A stretch of DNA of 64,000 nt. Source: Pseudonocardia endophytica. Lineage in GTDB: Bacteria; Actinomycetota; Actinomycetes; Mycobacteriales; Pseudonocardiaceae. The position numbers and the translations under genes were made by a program. A model generated the notes under the pieces. That model was not told where the DNA came from and made no database searches. It saw nothing but the letters and a program-made list of their open reading frames with translations. Shown piece after piece: positions 28,665 to 37,420 of this stretch (the first letter of the stretch is position 1; every line of letters starts with the position of its first letter). The stretch spans positions 930,001 through 994,000 of the forward strand of contig NZ_SMFZ01000001.1 of assembly GCF_004339565.1 (NCBI RefSeq), read 5' to 3'.

Positions 28665-28952
28665 TCACACCGGTCTGGCGATGCTCATCAGTATGAACAC
28701 CACCAGCAACAGAACCATAATCGACAGGTCCAGCCCTACGCCTCCGATGCGCACGACCGGGATCACTCTCCGCAGCAGCTTCACCGGAGGGTCGGTCACC
28801 GTGAAGATGACCTCCAGCGCGACGGCGCTCCCGCCGGCGGGCACCCACTGGCGCGCGAACGTCCGGACCATCTCCACGACGATCCGGGCCGCGAGCAGCA
28901 GCCAGAAGAAGAACAGGACGTAGTAGATCAGGAACCGGATCAGGTCGGGCAC
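28665..28952 (-). CDS. YggT-family membrane protein
   Basis: The 95-residue protein has two membrane regions: LIRFLIYYVLFFFWLLLAARIVVEM and LDLSIMVLLLVVFILMSIA. Between them lies the conserved YggT stretch FTVTDPPVKLLRRVIPVVRIGG. The family is linked to cell division or ion homeostasis in other bacteria, but its function is unsettled. It lies three bases below sepF. Confidence 0.93.
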   Translation of the reverse strand: MPDLIRFLIYYVLFFFWLLLAARIVVEMVRTFARQWVPAGGSAVALEVIFTVTDPPVKLLRRVIPVVRIGGVGLDLSIMVLLLVVFILMSIARPV

Positions 28953-28955
28953 GAC

Positions 28956-29741
28956 TCAATCCTGCCGGAAGCCGCCGCGCTCGGCGATCCTCCGTGCGTC
29001 GTCCGCCGACACCTCGACGTCCGCGGGAGTGAGGAGGAACACCCGGTTCGTGACCTTGTCGAACCCGCCGTGGAGCGCGAACACGAGCCCGGCGGCGAAG
29101 TCCACCAGGCGTTTTGCCGCCGCGTCGTCCAGTTCGGTCAGGTTCATGATGACCGGCACACCCTCGCGGTAGCGCTCCCCGATGGTGCGCGCCTCGTTGT
29201 AGCTGCGGGGGTGCAGAGTCGTGATCGTCGACAGCCCCGCGGCCGCCCGGTCGCGCTGTTCGGGCACCGCGGTGGGTGCGGTCGGAGGGGTCGCCGGGAC
29301 CGCCGCCGGGGGGCTCACGGTGATCGGTCGTTCGGCCCGCACCGGATCACGCAGCGCCCCCGGAGAGGACTCCGGATCCATCGCCAGCGCACCCCGCACG
29401 GGGGGCATCGAGCCCCCCGCGAACCCACCGGAACCGGACCCGGAGAGGCTCACGGAGTCCCGCTCGGAGCGCATCGGGTCCCGCCCACCGCGCGCCGGAC
29501 GGACGGACTCCCGCGACGGACGGCCCGCCCAGCCCTCGTCGAACGCCGCTCCGGACTCGTTCGTGTACTCGCCGTAGTCGTCGCCGTCGCCGAATCGACC
29601 CCCGCCGGATGCCCAGCGGTCGCCCCGCCGACCGTCGTAGCCGGCCCGCGAGCCGGCGTAGGAGTCGCGGTCGTCCACGAAGTCCATCTCGTCGGCCGGG
29701 ACCATGCCGAAGTAGGCCTTGAGCCGGTACATCGCGCTCAT
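28956..29741 (-). CDS. sepF: Cell division protein SepF
   Basis: The 261-residue protein starts at ATG 29741, preceded by GAGGGGAAG. The amphipathic membrane-binding N-terminus is MSAMYRLKAYFGMVP. A long disordered linker rich in Gly/Arg/Asp follows, then the C-terminal SepF domain (TLHPRSYNEARTIGERYREG, then NLTELDDAAAKRLVDFAAGL). SepF anchors FtsZ to the membrane and replaces the absent FtsA. The in-frame upstream ATG at 29813 lacks a ribosome site. Confidence 0.96.
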   Translation of the reverse strand: MSAMYRLKAYFGMVPADEMDFVDDRDSYAGSRAGYDGRRGDRWASGGGRFGDGDDYGEYTNESGAAFDEGWAGRPSRESVRPARGGRDPMRSERDSVSLSGSGSGGFAGGSMPPVRGALAMDPESSPGALRDPVRAERPITVSPPAAVPATPPTAPTAVPEQRDRAAAGLSTITTLHPRSYNEARTIGERYREGVPVIMNLTELDDAAAKRLVDFAAGLVFALHGGFDKVTNRVFLLTPADVEVSADDARRIAERGGFRQD

Positions 29742-29819
29742 CCGCTTCCCCTCGTCCTGCAGTGGCCGATGACCACTCCGCGCCGCCGTTCCCGCCGGGC
29801 GCATGCCCGCCACCTGGGA

Positions 29820-30563
29820 TTACTCGGAGGCTAACGGCCGGTCCCCCACCAGAGCCGTTCCGACACGCACCACGGTCGATCCGTGACCGACGGCGGTCTC
29901 GAGATCACCGCTCATGCCCGCGGAGAGTTCGACGGCGTCGGGGTGCCGTTCGCGCAGCCGTTCGGCCGCCCCGGCGATGGCCGCGAACGCACGCTCCGTG
30001 TCCGTACCGAGCGGCGCGACGGCCATCAGACCGGCCAGCTCCAGCCCGGGGAGCTCCGCGACCAGGTCGGCGAGCTCGAGCAGCCCGCCGTCCGGGACGC
30101 CGCCGCGTTCCGGGTCACCGTCCACGCTGTACTGCAGCAGGACCGGCAGCGGGGCGTCCCTCGTCCCCTCCTCGCGGGCACGCCCGACGGCCGTGTCCAG
30201 CGCACGGGCCAGGCGCGGCGAGTCGACCGACTCGACCCGGTACACCCACGGCACCACCTGCTTGACCTTGTTGCGCTGCAGGCCTCCGACGAAGTGCCAC
30301 CGCGGACCGGCGTCCGGGCGCAGTGCCGCGACGTCGTCCACCTTGGCCGCCGCCTCCTGCGCCCGGTTCTCGCCGAACGCGTGGAGACCGAGGTCGAGCA
30401 GCGTCGCGACGTCGGCGGCGGGCACGGTCTTGGTCACGGCGAGCAACGACACCGACGACGGCTCCCGCCCGGCCGCGGCGCACGCCTTGCCGATCCGCTC
30501 CCGCAGCGCGGCGAGGTTCCGGCCCAGTTCGTCGGCGCGTTCCGAGGGATCACTCACGCGCAC
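29820..30563 (-). CDS. YggS/PipY-family PLP-binding protein
   Basis: The 247-residue single-domain protein has the fold of alanine racemase N-terminal domains. The PLP lysine is in SLLAVTKTVPAADV. Other family motifs are GENRAQEA, WHFVGGLQRNKVK and LSAGMSGDLETAVGHGSTVVRVG. It binds PLP without a known reaction and is linked to vitamin B6 and amino-acid balance. ATG 30563 sits after GGGAGACG; GTG 30557 is an alternative. It is the first gene after the repeat array separating it from pgeF. Confidence 0.94.
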   Translation of the reverse strand: MRVSDPSERADELGRNLAALRERIGKACAAAGREPSSVSLLAVTKTVPAADVATLLDLGLHAFGENRAQEAAAKVDDVAALRPDAGPRWHFVGGLQRNKVKQVVPWVYRVESVDSPRLARALDTAVGRAREEGTRDAPLPVLLQYSVDGDPERGGVPDGGLLELADLVAELPGLELAGLMAVAPLGTDTERAFAAIAGAAERLRERHPDAVELSAGMSGDLETAVGHGSTVVRVGTALVGDRPLASE

Positions 30564-30636
30564 ATCGTCTCCCGCCGCGACCTCACCTGCCCAGCCCCAG
30601 CCACCGCTGCCCGGTCCCGTCCCGCGTCAGCGCCAT

Positions 30637-30990
30637 CCATGATCAGCGCAAATGGTCGAGGCATGCCACCAGTGGCGCGCCCGAGCCAGTTCCGCTGATC
30701 ATGGTCGCCGGCCCGCCGGCGAACCCACCCATGATCAGCGCAAGTGGTCGAGGGGTGCCACCAGTGGCGCAGAGATGCCGATTCCGCCGATCACGGCTGC
30801 GAGCCGGCCGCCGAACCGCGTCACCGCCACCCGTGATCGGCGCGAATGGTCGAGACGCGCCACCAGTGGCGCGTCCTGGCCAGTTCCGCCGATCATGGCC
30901 CCGAGCCCGTCGACGATCCCATCCATGATCAGCGCAAGTGGTCGAGACGCGCCACCAGTGGCGCGCACCCGCCGGTTCCGCCGATCACGG
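30637..30990. repeat. Four direct copies of a 68-bp palindromic repeat (family A)
   Basis: Copies run 30637-30704, 30729-30796, 30831-30898 and 30923-30990, with 24-, 34- and 24-bp spacers. Each starts CCATGATCAGCG or a close variant and ends CGCTGATCATGG or CGCCGATCACGG, so the ends are inverted repeats. The middle holds TGGTCGAG and, in most copies, GCGCCACCAGTGGCGC, which can form a hairpin. The whole 478-bp space between yggS and pgeF (30564-31041) has no gene I would support; small open frames there follow the repeat. Confidence 0.95.
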
Positions 30991-31041
30991 CGGGGAGTCG
31001 ACGCGTAGCCCGGTGATCACCTGCGGCGGTCGGCCACAGGG

Positions 31042-31761
31042 TCAGGCGGGGCGGGGGTCCAGCCAGGTCACGGCCGCCTGGCGGCCGGTGCGGCCCTCCC
31101 GGCGGTGGCTGAACAGGTCGGGGTCCTCGAGCGTGCAGCGCGGGTCGGTGCCCACCTTCCGGACACCGAGCGCGGCCAGCTGCGCGGTCAGTCCGGCGCG
31201 GAGGTCCAGCGCGGGCGTCCGGGAGCGGGTCGTCGACGCGCTGCCCGGGAGGGCGGCCTCGACCTCGTCGCGCATGGCGGCCGGCACCTCGTAGCAGCGG
31301 CCGCAGACGGCCGGGCCGAGGAGCACCTCGAGCCGGTCGACGCCGGCGCCGAGCCCGGTCATCGCCTCGACGGTGGCGGTCAGCACACCGGCCGCTGCAC
31401 CGACCCGCCCGGCGTGCGCGGCCCCGACGACGCCGGCCTGCGGGTCCCCGAGCAGCACCGGGACGCAGTCCGCGGCGAGCACGGCGACCCCCAGCAGCGG
31501 CGTGGTGGTGACGACGGCGTCGCGGTCCGGTACGTCCGGCGCGTCCGACGACCGCGGGGCCGAGGAGACGACCTCGACGCCGGTCCCGTGCACCTGTCGC
31601 AGGAACACGACGCCGTCGAGCCCGAGCTCGCGCGTGAGCCGGAACCGGTTGGCGGCCACCGCCGCCGGGTCGTCGCCGACCCCGCGGGACAGGTTGAAAC
31701 GGGCGAACGGGCCGGTGGACCGGCCTCCCGCCCGGGTGGTCGTCACCCGTCGTACACGCAC
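31042..31761 (-). CDS. pgeF: PgeF/YfiH-family multicopper-oxidase-fold protein
   Basis: The 239-residue protein has the family motifs FLRQVHGTGVEVV, ADCVPVLL, VGAAHAGRVG, GPAVCGRCYEV and LDPDLFSHRR, carrying the His and Cys metal/catalytic residues. Members are variously described as purine nucleoside phosphorylases or as editing factors that guard peptidoglycan precursor composition. Its place directly below ftsZ (42 bp) is conserved in actinobacteria. The start could be a few codons inside. Confidence 0.93.
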   Translation of the reverse strand: MRVRRVTTTRAGGRSTGPFARFNLSRGVGDDPAAVAANRFRLTRELGLDGVVFLRQVHGTGVEVVSSAPRSSDAPDVPDRDAVVTTTPLLGVAVLAADCVPVLLGDPQAGVVGAAHAGRVGAAAGVLTATVEAMTGLGAGVDRLEVLLGPAVCGRCYEVPAAMRDEVEAALPGSASTTRSRTPALDLRAGLTAQLAALGVRKVGTDPRCTLEDPDLFSHRREGRTGRQAAVTWLDPRPA

Positions 31762-31803
31762 GGTGTCAGCCTCGCACGGGCCCGGCGCCGGGTCCGCGCC
31801 GGC

Positions 31804-33249
31804 TCAGCGGCGCATGAACGGGGGGACGTCCACGTCGTCGTCGAGCGGGCTGTCCGAGGTCGTACCGCCGGGCAGGGTCGCCGCGGTCTCCGACGGCGCC
31901 GGGTCGGCCTGGCGCGGTGCGGGCGGGGCGTACGGCGCCGCGGGCGGCAGGACACCGGTCTGGTTCGGCCCGGACGGCGTCACCGTCGTCGGCAGCTCGG
32001 GCCGAGCGGCCGGGGTGGTCGACGCGGGCGTCGCCGCCGGGGCCGACGGCGCGGTCGACGCGACCGGGGTGAACGACGAGGTGGCCGCCGGAGCTGTCCC
32101 GACGCTGTTCGTCGCGCTCCCGTTCGACGCCTGCCCGTTCCCGTTCGTGGCGGACTGGGCCGGCGCGGCCGCGGGCTGGCCGGCCGCGGCCGGAGCGCTC
32201 TGCGCGGGCGGGGCGGACGGCTCGGCCTCCGTGGCCGGCTGCTCCCCGGCGCGCTGGGATCCGGAGCGGAACGCCGCCGGGTCCAGCTTCTTGTGCGCGG
32301 GCGTGCCGCCCTCGAACCCGGCCGCGATCACGGTGATCCGGACCTCGTCGCCGAGCGAGTCGTCGATCACGGTCCCGAAGATGATGTTGGCCTCGGGGTG
32401 GGCAGCCTCCTGCACCAGCGAGGCCGACTCGTGGATCTCGAACAGCCCGAGGTCGGACCCGCCCGCGATGGACAGCAGCACGCCCTGCGCGCCGTCCATG
32501 GAGGCCTCCAGCAGCGGCGAGTTGATCGCCTTCTCGGCGGCCTGGACGGCGCGTCCCTCCCCACGTGCGGACCCGATGCCCATCAGCGCGGACCCGGCAC
32601 CCGACATGACGGACTTGACGTCCGCGAAGTCCAGGTTGATCAGGCCCGGCGTGGTGATCAGGTTCGTGATGCCCTGCACACCGGAGAGCAGCACCTCGTC
32701 CGCCGACCGGAACGCGTCCATCAGCGAGACCCCGACGTCGCCGAGCTGGAGCAGGCGGTCGTTCGGGATGACGATCAGCGTGTCGCACTCGTTGCGGAGC
32801 TGCTGGATGCCCTCTTCGGCCTGCCCGGCACGACGGCGGCCCTCGAACGTGAACGGCCGGGTGACGACACCTATGGTCAGCGCCCCCAGCTTGCGGGCGA
32901 TCTGTGCGACGACGGGTGCGCCGCCGGTGCCGGTGCCGCCACCCTCGCCCGCGGTGACGAAGACCATGTCGGCCCCCTTGAGGACCTCCTCGATCTCCTC
33001 CGCGTGGTCCTCGGCGGCCTTGCCCCCGACGTCCGGGTTCGCGCCGGCACCGAGGCCACGGGTCAGCTCCCGCCCGATGTCGAGCTTCACGTCAGCGTCG
33101 GACATCAGGAGGGCCTGCGCGTCGGTGTTCACCGCGATGAACTCGACGCCCTTGAGCCCGACTTCGATCATGCGGTTGACGGCGTTGACGCCGCCGCCAC
33201 CGATGCCGACGACCTTGATCACGGCCAGGTAGTTGTGCGGGGGCGTCAT
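31804..33249 (-). CDS. ftsZ: Cell division GTPase FtsZ
   Basis: The 481-residue protein starts at ATG 33249 after GGAAGGT. The tubulin-like GTP-binding core has [16 protein letters not shown], the signature [12 protein letters not shown] and [12 protein letters not shown] long Pro/Ala/Ser/Thr-rich linker of about 150 residues leads to the conserved C-terminal peptide [12 protein letters not shown], which binds SepF. It forms the Z-ring. The 135-bp spacer to ftsQ has a TTAGCGT stretch that may be part of a promoter, but I cannot define one. Confidence 0.98.
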   Translation of the reverse strand: MTPPHNYLAVIKVVGIGGGGVNAVNRMIEVGLKGVEFIAVNTDAQALLMSDADVKLDIGRELTRGLGAGANPDVGGKAAEDHAEEIEEVLKGADMVFVTAGEGGGTGTGGAPVVAQIARKLGALTIGVVTRPFTFEGRRRAGQAEEGIQQLRNECDTLIVIPNDRLLQLGDVGVSLMDAFRSADEVLLSGVQGITNLITTPGLINLDFADVKSVMSGAGSALMGIGSARGEGRAVQAAEKAINSPLLEASMDGAQGVLLSIAGGSDLGLFEIHESASLVQEAAHPEANIIFGTVIDDSLGDEVRITVIAAGFEGGTPAHKKLDPAAFRSGSQRAGEQPATEAEPSAPPAQSAPAAAGQPAAAPAQSATNGNGQASNGSATNSVGTAPAATSSFTPVASTAPSAPAATPASTTPAARPELPTTVTPSGPNQTGVLPPAAPYAPPAPRQADPAPSETAATLPGGTTSDSPLDDDVDVPPFMRR

Positions 33250-33384
33250 GCGCGGCACCTTCCAGTAGCTCGGGGTCCGGTCCAGCTCCGGTAACTCCGG
33301 GCCTCGGGATCGCACGCTAAGACGGCCACGCACCCCGGTCCAGCAGGCGCGCCGCGTGTCGACAAGTACCCGTCCGGGGGTGGT

Positions 33385-34173
33385 CTACTTCCGGACGGTC
33401 GGGAGGTCGGCGCTGGAGACGTCGTAGACCGTGCCCTCGCGGGTCAGCAGCGGGCCCAGGATCGCCGCCCGGCGGGCCGTCGTCGTCGGGTCGGAGTCGG
33501 CCCAGCGGCCCCACAGCACGCGGCGGTTCTCGGTGAGCACCAGCTCGAGCGTGGTGCCGGTCGGGCCGAGCACGACGGAGTCGACCTGGTCGCGGACCGG
33601 CTGCGGCAGCGCCTCGACCACGGCCAGCGCGGCGGCCGTCGACGGGTCACCGGGCAGCACCCGGGGCAGGGCCAGCTTCGGCAGGCGCGGGGCGGGATCG
33701 GGGAGGGGGCGGTAGGCCAGCCCGGTGGCGTCCACCAGCTGCGGCCCGTCCGGGGAGTCGGCGATCGCGACCGGCATCCGCTCCAGGACGACGATGCTCA
33801 GCGTGTGCGGCCACCTCCGGCTCACGTCGGCCTGGGCGACACCGGGGATGCCGGAGACGCGGGAGGAGACCGCCCCCGTGTCCACCGCGGCCAGCGGCGT
33901 CCCGGTGGGCACGCCGGCGGCGGCGCGGACGTCGTTCTGGGCGATCACGCGCGTGCCCGAGACGCTGACCTCCTCGACGCCGGGGCCGAACCGGGCCAAC
34001 GCCCACCACGCGGCCCAGGCCAGCGCGGCCAGCACGAGCACGGCCACGACGACACCCGCCGCGATCCGCCTGCGCCGGAACGGGGTGCGGGGCGCGCGGT
34101 CGGACCAGGACTCGGGGGCCCGGCGGTCACCGGCGTGCCCCGTGTCCCCCACCCGGCCGCGCGCCGGACTCAC
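33385..34173 (-). CDS. ftsQ: Cell division protein FtsQ
   Basis: The 262-residue protein starts at GTG 34173, overlapping the murC stop by four bases. It has a basic cytoplasmic head, one membrane helix (IAAGVVVAVLVLAALAWAAWW), a POTRA domain (GVEEVSVSGTRVIAQNDVRAA) and the FtsQ domain (RRWPHTLSIVVLERMPVAIAD, later ENRRVLWG). It bridges FtsL/FtsB-type proteins with the septal synthase. The longer in-frame extension to 34674 runs inside murC and is rejected. Confidence 0.95.
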   Translation of the reverse strand: MSPARGRVGDTGHAGDRRAPESWSDRAPRTPFRRRRIAAGVVVAVLVLAALAWAAWWALARFGPGVEEVSVSGTRVIAQNDVRAAAGVPTGTPLAAVDTGAVSSRVSGIPGVAQADVSRRWPHTLSIVVLERMPVAIADSPDGPQLVDATGLAYRPLPDPAPRLPKLALPRVLPGDPSTAAALAVVEALPQPVRDQVDSVVLGPTGTTLELVLTENRRVLWGRWADSDPTTTARRAAILGPLLTREGTVYDVSSADLPTVRK

Positions 34174-35603
34174 CGCCCGCCCGCGTCGAGCTCGATCAGG
34201 ATCTCCGGGCCGAGGACGGTCACGTCCCCGGCCCCCATCGTGATCACCATGTCGCCGTCGGAGGCCAGCGCCGCCATCGCGGCGGGCACCTTCTCCCAGG
34301 ACGGCGCCCGGTGCACCCGCTCGGCGGGCAGTCGCACGGCGTCGGTGATCAGGCCGGCGTCGACGCCCGGTTCCGGGTCCTCGCGGGCCCCGTAGACGTC
34401 GAGCACCATCACCTCGTCGGCGAGCGAGAGCGCCTCGCCGAACTCGGCGGCGAACAGCCGGGTCCGCGAGTACAGGTGCGGCTGGAACGCGACCAGCACC
34501 CGTCCGCGGCGTCCGTGCCCGCTGCCGGCCGTCTCCCGCGCGGCGCGCAGCGTGGCCGCGACCTCCGTCGGGTGGTGCGCGTAGTCGTCGTAGACGGCGA
34601 CCCCGCGGGCCGAGCCCTTGAACTCGAACCGGCGCTGCACGCCGTCGAAGCCGCCGAGGCCCTCGACCAGGCACTCCGGCGAGATCCCGAGCTCGACGCC
34701 CGCGAGATAGGCCCCGAGCGCGTTCAGCGCCATGTGCTGACCGGGCACGCCGAGCCGCAGCTCCCGCTCCTCGCCGAGGTGCCGGAACCGCACGCGGGAG
34801 CCGAGACCGTCGGGCACGAAGTCGAGCAGGCGGGCGTCGCCACCCCCGACGGCGCTCCAGCCGTAGCGGCGGACGGTCACCGACGCCGTGGCCGCGAGTG
34901 CCTCCGCCCCGGCGTCGTCGGCGCAGGTCACGAGCACCCCGCCGGGCTGGATCCGCTCCCGGAAGCTCTCGAACACGGCGCGGTAGGCGCGCTCGTCGCC
35001 GTGGTGGTCGAGGTGGTCGGGCTCCACATTGGTCACGACGGCGACGGACGGCGAGAACGCGGTGAACGACCCGTCGCTCTCGTCCGCCTCGACGACGAAC
35101 ACGTCGCCGTCGCCGTGGTGCGCCCCGGCGCCGGAGGCCGACAGGTCACCGCCGATCGCGAACGACGGGTCGGCCCCGCAGTGCTGCAGCGCGACCGTGA
35201 CCATCGACGTGGTCGACGTCTTGCCGTGCGTCCCGGCCACCGCGACGACCCGCCGCCCGGTGGTCAGCGCGGCCAGCGCCGTCGCCCGGTGCACGACGGG
35301 CAGTCCCCGCTCGCGGGCGGCGGCCAGCTCCGGGTTGGTCTCCCGGATGGCCGTGGAGACGACGACGGTCGGGGCGGGCCCGGCGAGCTCCAGGTGCGAC
35401 GCGTCGTGGCCGACGGCGACGTGCGCGCCCAGCACCCGCAGCGCGGCGACGGCGCGGGACTCGCGGGCGTCCGAACCGGAGACGGCGACGCCGCGGGCCA
35501 GCAGGATCCGCGCGATGCCGCTCATCCCGGCGCCGCCGATGCCGATCAGGTGGACGATGTCGCCGAGCTCGGTGGCGCCGGCGCTCCCGGTGAGGGCGCT
35601 CAT
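34170..35603 (-). CDS. murC: UDP-N-acetylmuramate--L-alanine ligase
   Basis: The 477-residue enzyme adds L-Ala to UDP-MurNAc in the cytoplasm. It has the N-terminal Rossmann motif VHLIGIGGAGMSGIA, the ATP-binding loop VAGTHGKTSTTSM, the Mur-ligase motif VVEADESDGSF and VAVYDDYAHHPTEV. It overlaps murG upstream and ftsQ downstream by four bases each, so the three are translationally coupled. Confidence 0.97.
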   Translation of the reverse strand: MSALTGSAGATELGDIVHLIGIGGAGMSGIARILLARGVAVSGSDARESRAVAALRVLGAHVAVGHDASHLELAGPAPTVVVSTAIRETNPELAAARERGLPVVHRATALAALTTGRRVVAVAGTHGKTSTTSMVTVALQHCGADPSFAIGGDLSASGAGAHHGDGDVFVVEADESDGSFTAFSPSVAVVTNVEPDHLDHHGDERAYRAVFESFRERIQPGGVLVTCADDAGAEALAATASVTVRRYGWSAVGGGDARLLDFVPDGLGSRVRFRHLGEERELRLGVPGQHMALNALGAYLAGVELGISPECLVEGLGGFDGVQRRFEFKGSARGVAVYDDYAHHPTEVAATLRAARETAGSGHGRRGRVLVAFQPHLYSRTRLFAAEFGEALSLADEVMVLDVYGAREDPEPGVDAGLITDAVRLPAERVHRAPSWEKVPAAMAALASDGDMVITMGAGDVTVLGPEILIELDAGGR

Positions 35604-37420
35604 CCGATCACGTCCAGCACGATCCGGGCCATCCGCTCGTCCGCGTCCCCGTGCCCGGCGGCGCGGGCGCGGCGGCCCATCTTCAGCGCGCGCCCCGGGT
35701 CGGTGAGCAGCGGCATCAGCTCGGACAGCGCGCGGTCGCCGGTCAGCTCCTCGTCCGGGACGAGGACACCACCCCCGTTGTCGACGATCGGGCGCGCGTT
35801 CAGCGCCTGCTCGCCGTTGCCGTGCGGCAGCGGCACGTACACCGCGGGCAGTCCGACGGCGGTCAGCTCGGCCACCGTCGTCATGCCGCAGCGCCCGAGC
35901 ACGACGTCCGCCGCGGCGTACGCGAGATCCATCCGCTCGATGTAGGGCAGCGGGCGGTAGCCGGGCATCGGCGGAGCGGGCTCCCCGGTGCGGCCGTGCG
36001 CGTGCAGGACGGCGACCCCGGCGTCGACGAGCCCCGGAAGCGCCGCCGCGACGGCCTGGTTCAGCGTGCGGGCGCCCTGCGAGCCGCCGAACACGAGCAG
36101 CACCGGTCCGCCGGGCGGCAGGCCGAAGTGCTGGCGGGCCTGACCGCGCAGCGCGGCACGGTCCAGCCCGGTGATCGACCGGCGCAGCGGCATGCCGACG
36201 ACCTGCTCGTGGGCCAGTCCGGTGCCGGGCACGGCGACGGCCACGGCCTTCGCGAACCGCGCACCGACCTTGTTCGCCAGACCGGCGCGGGCGTTCGCCT
36301 CGTGCACGACGATGGGTGTCCGGCCCCGCGCGCCCAGGTACGCGGGCAGCGACACGAACCCGCCGAAGCCGACGACGACGTCCGCGTTCACGCTCATCAG
36401 CACCTCGCGGACGCGTTTCACGGCGCCGCGGACGTTGCCCGGCAGCTTCAGCAGGTCCGCGGTCGGCTTGCGCGGCAACGGGACCGGCGGGATCAGCTCG
36501 AGCGGGTAGCCGCGGGCCGGGATGAGCTGGGTGTCCAGCCCCTTCTCGGTGCCGAGCGCGGTGACGGTCGCCCCCGGAGCGAGGCGACGGATGGCGTCGG
36601 CGACGGCGAGGGCCGGTTCGATGTGCCCGGCGGAACCGCCGCCGGCGACGACGATCGAGGGCGTTCCGCGGTAGGTCGGCGCAGGGCCGGGGCCGGGGGT
36701 GCCGCGGGGCACGGCCGTGGCCGGGCTCCCGGGAGGGGGCGGCACACCGGGTCCGGGAGGCGGCCCCCCGGGACCCGGGGGCGGGCCGCCACCGGGCCGA
36801 CCGGGGCCGGGCGGGACCGGACCGGGCGGGCCGGGAGGCGACGGGGGCACGGCGCCCGGGTGGCCCGGGCCGGGCTGCGGCGGACCGGGATGTCCCGGAC
36901 CGGCGGGGCCTGGCCGACCGGCATCGGGCCGGCCGGGGCCGGGCCGGCCGGGGTCGGGGCCGGGGTGGCCCTGCTCCGGCCGGGGTGAACCGGCCGGGCC
37001 CGCGCCGGGCTGCGCCGCAGCCGGGTGAGGCGCACCGGGCTGGAGGGCACCGTCGCGGCCCGCGACACGCCGGGCTGCACCGGGCCGGTCGGCGTCACCC
37101 GGCCGGGCCGCGCCTGCGGGGCCGGAGCCGGGCTGATCCGCTGCCGGTCCGCCGTCACCGGACGGCGCCCACCCCGGACCGGCGGGGCGACCGGAACGAG
37201 GCGCCATCGCGTTCGGCGGCACCGGGCCGCGGCCACCGGTGCCGGGCTGTGCCGGGCGCGGCGGGTCGACCGGGCGCGGGAGCTGCCGCGTCTGCCGGTC
37301 GGACTGCGGCGACTCCGGGTGCGGGAGCGAGCGCGTCGGCCCCTCGGAGCCCGCGGCCTCCGTCGTCCCGGTCGCTCCGGTGTCGCTCATCTCCGAACCG
37401 CTCACCTCCGAACCGCTCAC
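35600..37420 (-). CDS. murG: MurG glycosyltransferase with long Pro/Gly-rich N-terminal extension
   Basis: GTG 37420 overlaps the ftsW stop by four bases, as at every neighbouring junction, giving 606 residues against about 370 usual. The core begins near residue 253: SIVVAGGGSAGHIEPALAVAD, VVGFGGFVSLPAYL, VHEANARAGLANK, VLLVFGGSQGARTLNQ and GRCGMTTVAELTAVGLP. It adds GlcNAc to lipid I at the inner face of the membrane. Residues 1-250 are disordered, first Ser/Thr/Gln-rich and then almost only Pro, Gly and Ala. An in-frame GTG at 36712 would give a 370-residue protein but has only a weak ribosome site. Confidence 0.93.
   Translation of the reverse strand: MSGSEVSGSEMSDTGATGTTEAAGSEGPTRSLPHPESPQSDRQTRQLPRPVDPPRPAQPGTGGRGPVPPNAMAPRSGRPAGPGWAPSGDGGPAADQPGSGPAGAARPGDADRPGAARRVAGRDGALQPGAPHPAAAQPGAGPAGSPRPEQGHPGPDPGRPGPGRPDAGRPGPAGPGHPGPPQPGPGHPGAVPPSPPGPPGPVPPGPGRPGGGPPPGPGGPPPGPGVPPPPGSPATAVPRGTPGPGPAPTYRGTPSIVVAGGGSAGHIEPALAVADAIRRLAPGATVTALGTEKGLDTQLIPARGYPLELIPPVPLPRKPTADLLKLPGNVRGAVKRVREVLMSVNADVVVGFGGFVSLPAYLGARGRTPIVVHEANARAGLANKVGARFAKAVAVAVPGTGLAHEQVVGMPLRRSITGLDRAALRGQARQHFGLPPGGPVLLVFGGSQGARTLNQAVAAALPGLVDAGVAVLHAHGRTGEPAPPMPGYRPLPYIERMDLAYAAADVVLGRCGMTTVAELTAVGLPAVYVPLPHGNGEQALNARPIVDNGGGVLVPDEELTGDRALSELMPLLTDPGRALKMGRRARAAGHGDADERMARIVLDVIG

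Noticed and set aside
30637..30990. Possible CRISPR array (regular repeats with 24-34-bp spacers)
   Set aside because: The repeat unit is 68 bp, imperfect and palindromic at its ends, the spacers are related to each other, there are only four copies, and no cas gene is present.
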